NCBI GenBank assembly: GCA_024998625.1
Contig: JACOEL010000019.1
Location: 1 to 64,000, forward strand
Length of the DNA: 64,000 bases
DNA from: Nitrospira sp.
GTDB taxonomy: Bacteria; Nitrospirota; Nitrospiria; Nitrospirales; Nitrospiraceae
Direction: 5' to 3'
Part shown: positions 42,701 through 50,685 of the stretch, piece after piece
How the letters are laid out: every line of letters begins with the position of its first letter
How positions within the stretch are numbered: the first letter of the stretch is position 1
Position numbers and translations under genes: made by a program
The notes under the pieces: model-generated
Seen by the model: the letters and a program-made list of their open reading frames with translations, nothing else
Database searches by the model: none
Told to the model about the DNA's origin: nothing

Positions 42701-45000
42701 TGGGCAAGGACCTCGATCTTGCGCGCCTTGGCCGAATGTAGCTCGAGGCAGAACGGGCCCAGACCGATGTTCTTCAGACGGCGCTCCACGACATCGAGGG
42801 CTGCCATCTTCTCCGATACGAACAACACCGTCTTGCCATGCCCTAGAAAGTGCGCGATCAGATTGGTAATGGTCTGCGACTTCCCCGTGCCGGGTGGTCC
42901 CTCCAGCGCGAAGTCGTGCCCCGCACCGGCGCGGCTAAGCGCATTCAGTTGTGAGGAGTCGGCGAGCAGCGGCGCAAGCAGGCTCTCCGGCGCGTGCCGT
43001 TCGTCGAGGTCTTCACGCTGGGATAGATCTTCACGGATTCCGATCGATTCCCGCAGCCGCTCGATGAGGTGATCAACCACCCGGTTCTGCTTGAGCTGCG
43101 CGGTGCGGTCCTGCAGATCCTTCCACATCAGGTACTTCGTGAAGGAGAAGATGCCGAGGTAGACGTCTTCCTTCACTTCCCATCGAGGAATTTCCTTCAC
43201 CGCGAGGCGGAAGATCTGCCAGATTTTCTTCACATCCACGCCGTTTCCATCTGTCGGCAGAGGATCGAGCCCCCTCAACGTCAACTGGAAATTCTCACGC
43301 AGTAACTGGACCAGGGTCGGATTGACAATGGTTTCGTCGTCGTGCCGCTTAATGGTATAGCCCGTTCGCACCGACTGGCGCGTGAGCGTGACCGGCACCA
43401 GCAGGATCGGGGCGAGATGAGTTTTCTCCGCCCGCTCGTCCTCGGCCCAGCGCAGAAATCCCAGCGCCAGGTAAAGCGTGTTGGCGCCGCCTTCCTCCAA
43501 TCCGAGCCGTGCAGCGCTGTAGATCTCATAGAGTCGTGAATCGAGGACCTTGGGTTCGACGGCGGCGAGCAGTTCCTTCTGCTGCATCGCTTGCTTCGCG
43601 GCGGCCTCGACGGGGTCCTCTCCGGTGCGCTTTGCGGCGACGGCAGCGACACGCGGATCGTCGCCCTGCATGATCTGCAGCAGAGGACGGAACTTCCATT
43701 CCTGTCCGTCGGCGAGGGCGTCTTCCAGGTGCGCCGGGTCCGGCACCCGCAACGGCAGCATGATCTTCGTCGGTTTGAAATTGATCAGGCGGTTGCGCAG
43801 CGTAAGATCGAGCAGTTTCGATTTCCAGCGGGCGAGCCGCCCTTCCGGCGTTTCCGGACGCGCGTTCTCATCGAGCAGGAACGCCTCGCCGTCCAAAGGC
43901 GGCAGCGCCGGCGACGGCTCGATTCCTCGATCATCAACCTGTCCCACCATCTTTTCCTCTGGCGCCGCCGCCTCGACTTTGCTCGGCAGCGGCCTCACCT
44001 GTTCGATGCGTGCGCGCTTGACATCGATTGCAAACAGGAATTCACCTTCCTCCTGCAGGTGCTCCAGCCCGAGCTCGCAGGCCGCGCGCAACGAAGGCCT
44101 TGGCTGGTGGGTCAACACTGTGGTTTCGAACGCAATCAGCTCGCCACTGGCCACCCGCTTGCGCACCGCCTGACCATCGTCGAACGTCGGCGTCGGAAAC
44201 GTCGTGTTGATCAGCCAACAGCCGACCCACGCGTGCCCCTTCTTGATCAGAACGACCGGGTTGAGGCCGGCCTGTTCGAGGCAGGAAGCAAGCAGCATGG
44301 CGAGGTCCATGCAGGTCGCGATGCCGCCCGAGAACACCCGGTCCGGCGTGCGGATCTTCTGGCCGTCATTGGTGAACGAGGCCGGCGGCTCGCTGTAATG
44401 CAGACCAGAGGCTCCGATCGCGCTATAGAGCGCTGAGATCTGCGCCCACACGTCCTCGCGGTTCTTCGACTGGTAGCCGTTCATTGAACGACCGCCGCCA
44501 GCCTTGGCCAGCAGCTCACCGGCCTGGAAGATCATGCGGTCGACGGCTGGATTGTTCGGAAGGGAAAACGCTGCCAGTAATTCAGGCAAGGCACGGGCAC
44601 CGGCCCATTGATCGTAGGCCAGCACGTCCACCGGGTGATCGGTGCGGGCAAGCTCCACTCCCGCCGAACTGACCCGGATGATCACACGGCCGCGCTCAGC
44701 CTCGTTCAGCTCCGCAAGATACTGATGCCGGAACTTCAGGTCCAGCGAATCGACACGCCGCGTTTCCTTCGAGTCCAGACGCTCGAACTGCAGACGCATC
44801 GCATCTGCGAATTCGGGCTCGCAGCACACAGAGATTTCGACATCGCGCAGCGGCTCATCGGCAGCATTGGTGATACTCAGGCTGCGGAGGAGAGGGACGT
44901 TGTTCTGATAGGAGGCGTAGCTGACCGTTGGGTCAGCGAAGATCTGGATGACGGCCGGGGCCTGAGTAGGCTCAGCTCTGTCGGTTGTCCCGTCGTTCAT
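39709..45000 (-). CDS. DUF4011 / SF1 helicase / Vsr-like endonuclease defence protein
   Basis: A 1763-residue protein. Layout: N-terminal region with a transglutaminase-like Cys segment (SGGIATCMDLAMLLASCLE near residue 230, GHAWVGCWL near 255); a DUF4011-type part from about 385 (ARWKSKLLDLTLRNRLINF); an SF1 helicase with Walker A EGPPGTGKSQTITNL near 700, Walker B VVFDEASQIPVWDAVGAI and GDPKQLPPTNFF near 1345-1375, and the C-terminal helicase motifs (ENVQGDERDLILFS, LNVAITRAR); last, an MTES_1575/Vsr-like nuclease (YRIDMAVVHP, LLGVECDGATYHSLPTARDRDRLR). This order matches defence proteins such as Hhe. It lies 35 bases after csb2 on the same strand, within the cas run. No HEPN partner is seen. 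Confidence 0.86.
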   Translation of the reverse strand: MNDGTTDRAEPTQAPAVIQIFADPTVSYASYQNNVPLLRSLSITNAADEPLRDVEISVCCEPEFADAMRLQFERLDSKETRRVDSLDLKFRHQYLAELNEAERGRVIIRVSSAGVELARTDHPVDVLAYDQWAGARALPELLAAFSLPNNPAVDRMIFQAGELLAKAGGGRSMNGYQSKNREDVWAQISALYSAIGASGLHYSEPPASFTNDGQKIRTPDRVFSGGIATCMDLAMLLASCLEQAGLNPVVLIKKGHAWVGCWLINTTFPTPTFDDGQAVRKRVASGELIAFETTVLTHQPRPSLRAACELGLEHLQEEGEFLFAIDVKRARIEQVRPLPSKVEAAAPEEKMVGQVDDRGIEPSPALPPLDGEAFLLDENARPETPEGRLARWKSKLLDLTLRNRLINFKPTKIMLPLRVPDPAHLEDALADGQEWKFRPLLQIMQGDDPRVAAVAAKRTGEDPVEAAAKQAMQQKELLAAVEPKVLDSRLYEIYSAARLGLEEGGANTLYLALGFLRWAEDERAEKTHLAPILLVPVTLTRQSVRTGYTIKRHDDETIVNPTLVQLLRENFQLTLRGLDPLPTDGNGVDVKKIWQIFRLAVKEIPRWEVKEDVYLGIFSFTKYLMWKDLQDRTAQLKQNRVVDHLIERLRESIGIREDLSQREDLDERHAPESLLAPLLADSSQLNALSRAGAGHDFALEGPPGTGKSQTITNLIAHFLGHGKTVLFVSEKMAALDVVERRLKNIGLGPFCLELHSAKARKIEVLAQLRAAMDAAQGQTASGWKREAERVGRLRADLNDFVRALHKRYRNGLTVRGATDTAIRYREWRPARMPWADPDTHDEEALDRIRDTVRTMQSVVSELGSLGNHPLSLVWHTEWTNAWEERLLKEAATLEAATDRLQAVAVAIAPVLGIKLDAPSATLLDAVDGLIDVLLQAPQVPKGFAVHGGNTAVRARMQIIREHGERQQAHWRQLAGKFKPEISAANGEQLTKDWRVASATWWPQRWFAQRAVAGCLALYTIDQKRPAAEEMPALLEALRGLNIEDQAMKSSEIQCLELLDSEYKGTDTDWAAVQRYEQWGSRFEEAIGRFANGDDQTTMVAMTKQLRTLVSEQRNLLLPTGTVSGSLTAFRDAWHAFKNQIATVAELSCAGQALAEGPTVAGLPSRIKAIMSGWISFRRWLRLWCRWRQLRGQALSAGLEAVVRALEEDRTSSQDLYAYAEYSYQSWWLKAVIDREPALRNFASADHDRKILEFRQADERFQKLTEQYIVAVLAGKVPRQQAGQRPDQEMALVLRELAKQRAHLPVRQLVHRIPNLLPRLKPCLLMSPLSVAQYLDAAHSNFDVVVFDEASQIPVWDAVGAIARGKQLIVVGDPKQLPPTNFFNRADDAENTALGNEEDAPVQDLESILDECLGAGLPAIRLEWHYRSRHESLITFSNHRYYDSRLITFPSPVTNDLAVKLNLVGGIYDRGAARTNRAEADAIVKEIVAHFSDESRRKLTMGVVTFNQTQQRLIETLLDEELRKHPEIEQRIAEHGSERLFIKNLENVQGDERDLILFSITYGKDAAGKMAMNFGPINQEGGQRRLNVAITRARTGVTIFSSIRPDDIDLSKTRSAGVTDLKNYLEFAIKGPRAIVEQVLPTGLEPESPLETEIIRALRSKGWTVHPQVGCSGYRIDMAVVHPHEQGKYLLGVECDGATYHSLPTARDRDRLRQFVLEGLGWTLHRVWSTDWWIDPERETEKLERSINKQLAACSSQRREPPQA

Positions 45001-45035
45001 ATGCCTTCCCTGCGGTTTTGTTCTATTTCAAGTCT

Positions 45036-46640
45036 TTATGTGCCATCTGCTACCGGAACGAACTGACCGAGGCCGAAGTGGGAAGAATGGCCCAACGCAA
45101 TAGGGCCACGGACAGGGTTAGGGAAGATCAGTCGAAACGACCCGGCCAGGCGACGGCCTCCGTCGTCTGTCGCTTTGCGACGAAAACGTTGGAATTGAAT
45201 AGGGCGCCACTGTCCGCGAATCCTGAACACGTGGTTCTCATCCCATAGCGGCTCAACAATCACCGCCGATGTTCCCTCTATTACGAGGTCATGCCGTAAG
45301 GAAGCCAGCTGCGCATGAAGATCATCCTGAAGGAACGTGGCACGAGCCTCAGGTGAGCCCAGGTCAACCCGATCCCGTCCCCTTGTTTTGGCGTAGCGGG
45401 TAGCAAGATAGGGTGTCGATGATACCCATATCCTCGACGTTGGCAACGGACCTGGGACATACTCGTTAGATGTCCCCATCCCCAACAGCAGGAGGCGAAG
45501 CAAATGACGCTCTTCACCCTCCCAGCCCATCTTTAATTCTCTAAGGCGGTCGAGTGCACGCCGCTCATCTGGACCAAAACCTGCCGCAGCATAAACCGTA
45601 AGATGGTCCAGACGGCCGTCCCCATCTTCATCAGTCGGTAAATAATAAGCATGGCGGTGGTTGATTAACCGTTGCCCTTGCTGGTCTTTTCCAGACAAGA
45701 CATCGGACCGCCCTCGAATGCCATTCTGCTCTGTCAATCGACCATGAATGCCCATCAACGTACGTCTTGCAGCCTCCGCCACAGACAGGGTGTCAGTAAC
45801 CAGCGGCAGCACGATTGAGTCGAGGGAGTAGCGGATAATTTGAATACGTTGGCGATGAGCTGTTGGTCTCAGCCGTGCCTTGGGTTCGATCTTGAAGCAA
45901 TCACGGGGACGGGTGTAGGGCACCCAGCGCGAACCAGGCGGGTCAGACCATCGTTCTTTGTGCAATTGAAGGGTCTCCATGCAGAGATTCCACGCAGGGT
46001 CATAGATGGTGGAGCGCTCCTCTACGGTTTGCTTGTTTTTCCCGCGCCCAGCCGTTTCCCTCGTGACGGTGACGACGGAGTCATCGGCAAAGGCGCTCGT
46101 GGGATCAGGACAAAGCAATCTGACAATCTCGTGTTTGGCGGGCGCGTCGCCTTGAAGCCGACGACACATCTGCCCTTTGGTATTGCCTGTTGTATCTTCA
46201 AGATCGGCCTCACACCACGACTCGGACCTTCCAAGTGTATTGAGATTACGAAGGAGGTTAGTCAGCACACTGCGTTGCTCATCATCGAGTATTGCATTCG
46301 GCCATTGGACGCGAAGCGCCGCATCACGGGGGATAGCAACGAAGGTATCAAAGACGAGTGTACGGTCTTCTGGTCCTTTCTTGAACCATGGCATGAAATG
46401 GCGAGTATGGCCTGTTGAAGCAGGAGGCAGAAGAAATTCAGGCGGCTGGGCTAGAGAACGAAGGATCGGCGCGACCCGCTGCTCGGGCAGTTCGTGTAAC
46501 GTGCGCTTCCACACAGCCACAAGCGCGCGCAGAAGCCGCCAGGGTGAAGGAGGCCATTCAACCGCGCCTTCATTGACGTGTCGTCCCCACGGTGTCGCGT
46601 GATAGCGACCTGCAAGAAACTTAATAGATATTGTGATCAT
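45036..46640 (-). CDS. csb2: Type I-G Cas5-Cas6 fusion, Csb2
   Basis: A 534-residue Csb2 (GSU0054 family). The N-terminal part starts MITISIKFLAGRYHATPWGRHVNEGAVEWPPSP, the family start, followed by WRLLRALVAVWKR. The C-terminal part contains the Cas6-like end with QFVPVADG and Gly-rich segments. Csb2 combines the Cas5 role (binding the crRNA 5' handle) and Cas6 (cutting pre-crRNA). Its start overlaps the csb1 stop by four bases. Confidence 0.92.
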   Translation of the reverse strand: MITISIKFLAGRYHATPWGRHVNEGAVEWPPSPWRLLRALVAVWKRTLHELPEQRVAPILRSLAQPPEFLLPPASTGHTRHFMPWFKKGPEDRTLVFDTFVAIPRDAALRVQWPNAILDDEQRSVLTNLLRNLNTLGRSESWCEADLEDTTGNTKGQMCRRLQGDAPAKHEIVRLLCPDPTSAFADDSVVTVTRETAGRGKNKQTVEERSTIYDPAWNLCMETLQLHKERWSDPPGSRWVPYTRPRDCFKIEPKARLRPTAHRQRIQIIRYSLDSIVLPLVTDTLSVAEAARRTLMGIHGRLTEQNGIRGRSDVLSGKDQQGQRLINHRHAYYLPTDEDGDGRLDHLTVYAAAGFGPDERRALDRLRELKMGWEGEERHLLRLLLLGMGTSNEYVPGPLPTSRIWVSSTPYLATRYAKTRGRDRVDLGSPEARATFLQDDLHAQLASLRHDLVIEGTSAVIVEPLWDENHVFRIRGQWRPIQFQRFRRKATDDGGRRLAGSFRLIFPNPVRGPIALGHSSHFGLGQFVPVADGT

Positions 46641-47656
46641 TCGTTCTCGCCTTCATCGTCTGCCGTATTTTCATCGACAGATTCGTCTTCGCCCTGGTCC
46701 TTCTTAGCCCTGGATTTTTTGTTCTCAGGCTTCCATTCGACGTTCGTGACGGAGGGGGCGGCAAACAGAGGCTTGCACGTCGTGATCAGCCTCTTACATT
46801 CATTAAGAAGAGCCTTCTCGTCGGCAATCACAAACTCCTTTGGCCGTGTGACTGTCAAATCACCATCCACTTCTAGGTCACATGCCGTGCGCAAACGCAG
46901 CCCAGTGGAGAGAAAACGGCGGACCTTAAAAAGCGAAAGGGCGATCAGAAGATTGGTCGCATCAGCGCTCAGACCGTGGCCGCGGAGCAACGCTAGGTCA
47001 AGGTTGAAGTATGCCTTGATCTCCTTGGCAACAAATTCAGTGCGATGAAAAGGAACGTTTCCTTCTCCCCCTTTCAGGTCCGGTTGGACAATATTATTTT
47101 TCACACCTCCGCTCTCAGCAACTAGGACATCGCGTGCTTCAACAAACCCAGAGAGGGCTCTTGTCACGCGCAGACGTCCTCCGATTTCCTCCAAAAAGCA
47201 GCCATGAATAAGGCTGTTCGGATCGTACTTAAACAGACTCGAATGAAACCTTTGCCAATCAACGCGACCATCTTTTTCGTACCTGATTTCATTCGCAAAT
47301 CTGTCATGAAAATTTCTCGCATACTCTGAGTTGATGCGATGCGCTTCCAACAGCGAGTTACTCAGTTGTCCATTGTTAGCGGCAATAATCTTGAGATATG
47401 GGAGTCCCTGCAGGTCTGAGATGAGGTCTTGCACGGCAGTCTCCCAACAAGCCAGCTCCATCCGGTTGGCGACGGACTGGACGGATTCGACCAAAAGCAT
47501 CTCAGTCCCATCTGGAAGTGTGTAGCGCGCTGGGCCGAGATCGGCAAAGCCTGTCGGCTGGAAACGATGCCCCTGAATGGGCTTGAGCCTTGCTTCCATG
47601 AGCAAGCGCGGAGCATCTTGAAGCGTTTCATAGTCGATCTTCCATTCTGTCGCCAT
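46637..47656 (-). CDS. csb1: Type I-G Cas7 backbone subunit, Csb1
   Basis: A 339-residue Csb1 (Cas7u). The ribosome-binding site GGAGGGAC is too near the first ATG (47662) and at a good distance from 47656, so I choose MATEWKIDYE. Family text includes LKPIQGHRFQPTGFADLGPARY, LLVESVQSVANRMELACW and THRINSEYARNF-like stretch EAHRINSEYARNF. The C-terminus is acidic. Csb1 copies coat the crRNA in the Cascade complex. It lies 22 bases after csx17. Confidence 0.93.
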   Translation of the reverse strand: MATEWKIDYETLQDAPRLLMEARLKPIQGHRFQPTGFADLGPARYTLPDGTEMLLVESVQSVANRMELACWETAVQDLISDLQGLPYLKIIAANNGQLSNSLLEAHRINSEYARNFHDRFANEIRYEKDGRVDWQRFHSSLFKYDPNSLIHGCFLEEIGGRLRVTRALSGFVEARDVLVAESGGVKNNIVQPDLKGGEGNVPFHRTEFVAKEIKAYFNLDLALLRGHGLSADATNLLIALSLFKVRRFLSTGLRLRTACDLEVDGDLTVTRPKEFVIADEKALLNECKRLITTCKPLFAAPSVTNVEWKPENKKSRAKKDQGEDESVDENTADDEGENE

Positions 47657-47678
47657 CACCATGTCCCTCCTTCAACAG

Positions 47679-50189
47679 TCATTCGTACACTGGTATTAAT
47701 CTCTTCACCTTGGTCTCATCACCATAAACGATGAGCCGAACCAATTGATTCACGGCCTCGTCAGTAATCGGGATGAGGAGCGCCGCTGCCAGCCGCCGCA
47801 AGTCCAGCCCAGCAATACCCATACGATCCAATTCTCGCCAATCATCGTCACGAACACGATGACCACGAATCGGCTTCGGCATCGGGGCGAGGCCAGAAGC
47901 ACGGAGACGTCGTATGGCAATGATGCACGCTTCGCCTAGCCGTCCCGCGCGAAGCAAAGGCAGGATGGATGATTCGGGGCGGATGATAACCCCTCCTGTT
48001 TCGTTGCGTCGCAGTAAACGAGCGAACAGGGTCCCATCAGTCTGTTGCTCCACGAAAAGCGGTCGAGGCAGAAAGAGCAGTTTCAATAATGCGTAGGCCC
48101 GCACCACTAACGCGTCATCTGTTCTTTGACGAACTTGGTTCCGATGGCCTCGGTCCTCCATCAACATCAGTCCCCACAGCAAATCGCTGATACGTTGGTG
48201 ATCGAGTTCGCCGGCGAGGAAAGCCTCAACTATGTCCAACGATACCGCGAGGCGGGAAGTTAGAGGGAGTTGCGTACACCCAGATCTTTGACCATCCATC
48301 ATCCGCCGTTGGAGAACATCAGCCAGATTGATTGCTAAGTCGCCGGCGTTCCAGACGACAGCACGGTCCCTTTCGGCCCAAGCGCGGCAGCGCTTCTTCC
48401 AATCTACGGATTCGAGGTTAGCCCGGAACGGGCCGATTTTCACTTCTGGGTCATGAATGGAAACCAGTGCACACGCAGCGGCGAACTCTGCCGAACCGTC
48501 ATCGGCTGCGCGCATCCATTCTGAAGATAATTGCGAGATCGGATTTACAGACTTTCTTTTAAACTGTCCTTGCGTAACGGCAAGCTCCCGCTCAGCCTGT
48601 CCAAGAGCGATGATAATTTCTTGAAAGAGTCGAGGCCCGCCGTACTTGCAGAACTCAAAAATAGCCGAGTCAATGCCGTTGAGCGTCAAAAGAATACGCT
48701 TCGGAGCTTCCTCCTTGTCACGACCCCGAGCACACTTCCACCGAAAATCACCCATCCAGCGGTCAATCTGACGAAGAAGATGGACTTCAGAGCGTCCGAT
48801 AACCTCGAACCGCCCTAGTGGGGCCGCAAAAAAGGCCTTACCACTACGTTTCAGGAATCCAACTCGATTGAATCTCACGATCCCGCGATCGACACCAAGC
48901 TCAGCCACGGCACGGGCAAAATCCGTTCCGTCTCGCGCAGCCCTGCCCGACACTTGTGCTCGTCCTTCGCCAAAGAGCTGGCGAAGCTCGCCGGTGCTGG
49001 TCGGACGTGCCCAGAGGGGAAGCCACACTTCGCCGCGAGACTCGGCTTCATCTTTGGTTGCCGCTGAATCGAACCCTGAAGCCACGGAATGAACCGTGAA
49101 GGGAAATGAAGCGCGAGAATTGCTGACATCGCCAAAGCGTCGAACAACAGCCCCAGCCAGCAATAGAGCCCCTTCCATCATTAAGACGAAATCCCATATA
49201 TTGTCCGTCGAATCACCCTCCATGCCTTGCGTCGCATTTGGCCCACCTGCACGGCCTGGCGCGAACTGGCCCACACTGCCCTTATCAAATGTGGCCGGAG
49301 TTGCAAACAAGGACTGTTTCAACAAAACAACTGACTTGTTATCTATTGCATTTTTCTTATGAAGACCTAGCGCGACGATTCTCTGCATGAAGTTTTGCGT
49401 GAAATCAAGCCGCCCATCATTCCCTCCTGTGCCAAGTAAAGGCGCAAAACCTTGTCCGTCTTGCCGTAACACCATCGCCGCATCCATCCAGGTGACAACT
49501 TCATTGGGCAGCTCTCGCCGATATCGTCGAATAAGGCGTACCTTGTCTTCGTCCTTCGGTTTATCCCCAACGTTTTCTTCTTTGATGATCTTATGGACAA
49601 TCTGGATCGTCTTCGCGTAAAGATCGACCCGTAGCGTTCGACTCTTGCCCAATTCCTCAACTGCCTTCTTATTATCTTTCTTAAAGAAACCAGAGCCTCC
49701 TGCCCAGGGCGCCACAATGGGCGTTGGCTTGTATTCTTCTAGGAAGAATTTCGTTAATGCATTGCGCTTGGCTTCTTCACTGGCTGCCCCTTCGAATAGC
49801 TTTGGTGCCCGCAGCCAGAACACGTCGTTCCTCCACCAACCTCTGGCATCTTTGTCCTTCTGTTCGCTGAGCAACCGTAGGATGCCCAGTGCCTTGAGAT
49901 AGGCCATCAACGGCTCCGGTGTACAGCCTTTCAGCTCCATGTCATGAGCGGCATCGCCATTTCCATACTCAGCTTGAGGTTCTTTTACACTCACACCTTG
50001 CAGAGGTTCGCCGTACTCACCTGACGGTGCTGCACCTAACACTTGCGCTATGTCCTGCATTTCCTCGATGGCGAGCAGGATTTTTTCCAATGGCAATTGT
50101 GCCCAGCGACGAAGCTGTTCGCGGCGCGAGCCCTCGAAGCTGGTCACGCGCCAGTCGAATTCTGGGGTGTGTGGTTTATTTTCCTCCAT
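47679..50189 (-). CDS. csx17: Type I-G large subunit Csx17 (Cas8g)
   Basis: An 836-residue Csx17. Family text includes LKGCTPEPLMAYLKALGILRLLSEQ (N-terminal), PTPIVAPWAGGSGFF, NPISQLSSEWMRAADDGSAEFAAACALVS and, near the end, MEDRGHRNQVRQRTDDALVVRAYALLKLLFLPRPL. It is the large subunit of the I-G effector, in the place Cas8 holds in other subtypes, and should take part in PAM recognition. Its start overlaps the end of the nucleotidyltransferase gene by 14 bases. Confidence 0.92.
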   Translation of the reverse strand: MEENKPHTPEFDWRVTSFEGSRREQLRRWAQLPLEKILLAIEEMQDIAQVLGAAPSGEYGEPLQGVSVKEPQAEYGNGDAAHDMELKGCTPEPLMAYLKALGILRLLSEQKDKDARGWWRNDVFWLRAPKLFEGAASEEAKRNALTKFFLEEYKPTPIVAPWAGGSGFFKKDNKKAVEELGKSRTLRVDLYAKTIQIVHKIIKEENVGDKPKDEDKVRLIRRYRRELPNEVVTWMDAAMVLRQDGQGFAPLLGTGGNDGRLDFTQNFMQRIVALGLHKKNAIDNKSVVLLKQSLFATPATFDKGSVGQFAPGRAGGPNATQGMEGDSTDNIWDFVLMMEGALLLAGAVVRRFGDVSNSRASFPFTVHSVASGFDSAATKDEAESRGEVWLPLWARPTSTGELRQLFGEGRAQVSGRAARDGTDFARAVAELGVDRGIVRFNRVGFLKRSGKAFFAAPLGRFEVIGRSEVHLLRQIDRWMGDFRWKCARGRDKEEAPKRILLTLNGIDSAIFEFCKYGGPRLFQEIIIALGQAERELAVTQGQFKRKSVNPISQLSSEWMRAADDGSAEFAAACALVSIHDPEVKIGPFRANLESVDWKKRCRAWAERDRAVVWNAGDLAINLADVLQRRMMDGQRSGCTQLPLTSRLAVSLDIVEAFLAGELDHQRISDLLWGLMLMEDRGHRNQVRQRTDDALVVRAYALLKLLFLPRPLFVEQQTDGTLFARLLRRNETGGVIIRPESSILPLLRAGRLGEACIIAIRRLRASGLAPMPKPIRGHRVRDDDWRELDRMGIAGLDLRRLAAALLIPITDEAVNQLVRLIVYGDETKVKRLIPVYE

Positions 50190-50685
50190 CGTCTTCCAAC
50201 CTCATACGCAAGTGTTCGATATCGATCCTGTCCTGCTCCCGTCCTGCCACTTCTTTCATCTTAATCAGCGTGGGAATGCTGACGAACCGAACATCGATGG
50301 CCCCATACAGCGGCTTAATCAATGCGTTGGCATACTCCTCCTCAAACGGAAACGGCTCATGTACGAATATGTCAATCGATGTTTCTCGGTGTTGATCGCT
50401 CCAGAGCTGCAATACCTGCATGTTCTTGTCGCGTATCCACCCTTCACGCGTGACTGGATCGGCAAACTGTTCGGCCGTAACCGGCGCCAGCGGTTTATAG
50501 CCAAGTGTCCCCAGCGCGGTAAAAACCCGTTTGACATTGTCCGGTACCAACTGAATGACAAAGTCGGCATCCTTGGTAAAGCGCAGAAAACCATGGGCGT
50601 TCACCGCGAGTCCTCCGGCAATCAGATAACGTACACCGGCCTCGTTGAGTGCACGGACAATGGCTTCGAAGCTGGCTAGCTTCAC
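50176..50685 (-). CDS. Minimal nucleotidyltransferase inside the cas operon
   Basis: A 169-residue nucleotidyltransferase-fold protein. The catalytic strand-turn is AGGLAVNAHGFLRFTKDADFVI (residues about 23-44), with Gly-Gly and the DxD pair (KDADF); a third Asp is in TSIDIFVHEPF near 107. The pattern fits DUF6036/MNT-AbiEii-like transferases, which move an AMP or other nucleotide onto a target. It overlaps cas3 by four bases and csx17 by 14, so it is coupled to both. It is not a standard type I-G gene; no HEPN or AbiEi partner is seen. Confidence 0.82.
   Translation of the reverse strand: MKLASFEAIVRALNEAGVRYLIAGGLAVNAHGFLRFTKDADFVIQLVPDNVKRVFTALGTLGYKPLAPVTAEQFADPVTREGWIRDKNMQVLQLWSDQHRETSIDIFVHEPFPFEEEYANALIKPLYGAIDVRFVSIPTLIKMKEVAGREQDRIDIEHLRMRLEDDGGK

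Noticed and set aside
40399-44436. Long plus-strand frames (306, 281 and 207 residues) opposite the large helicase gene
   Set aside because: They are mirror images of the high-G+C helicase gene, with His/Arg/Gln-rich text and no family motif.
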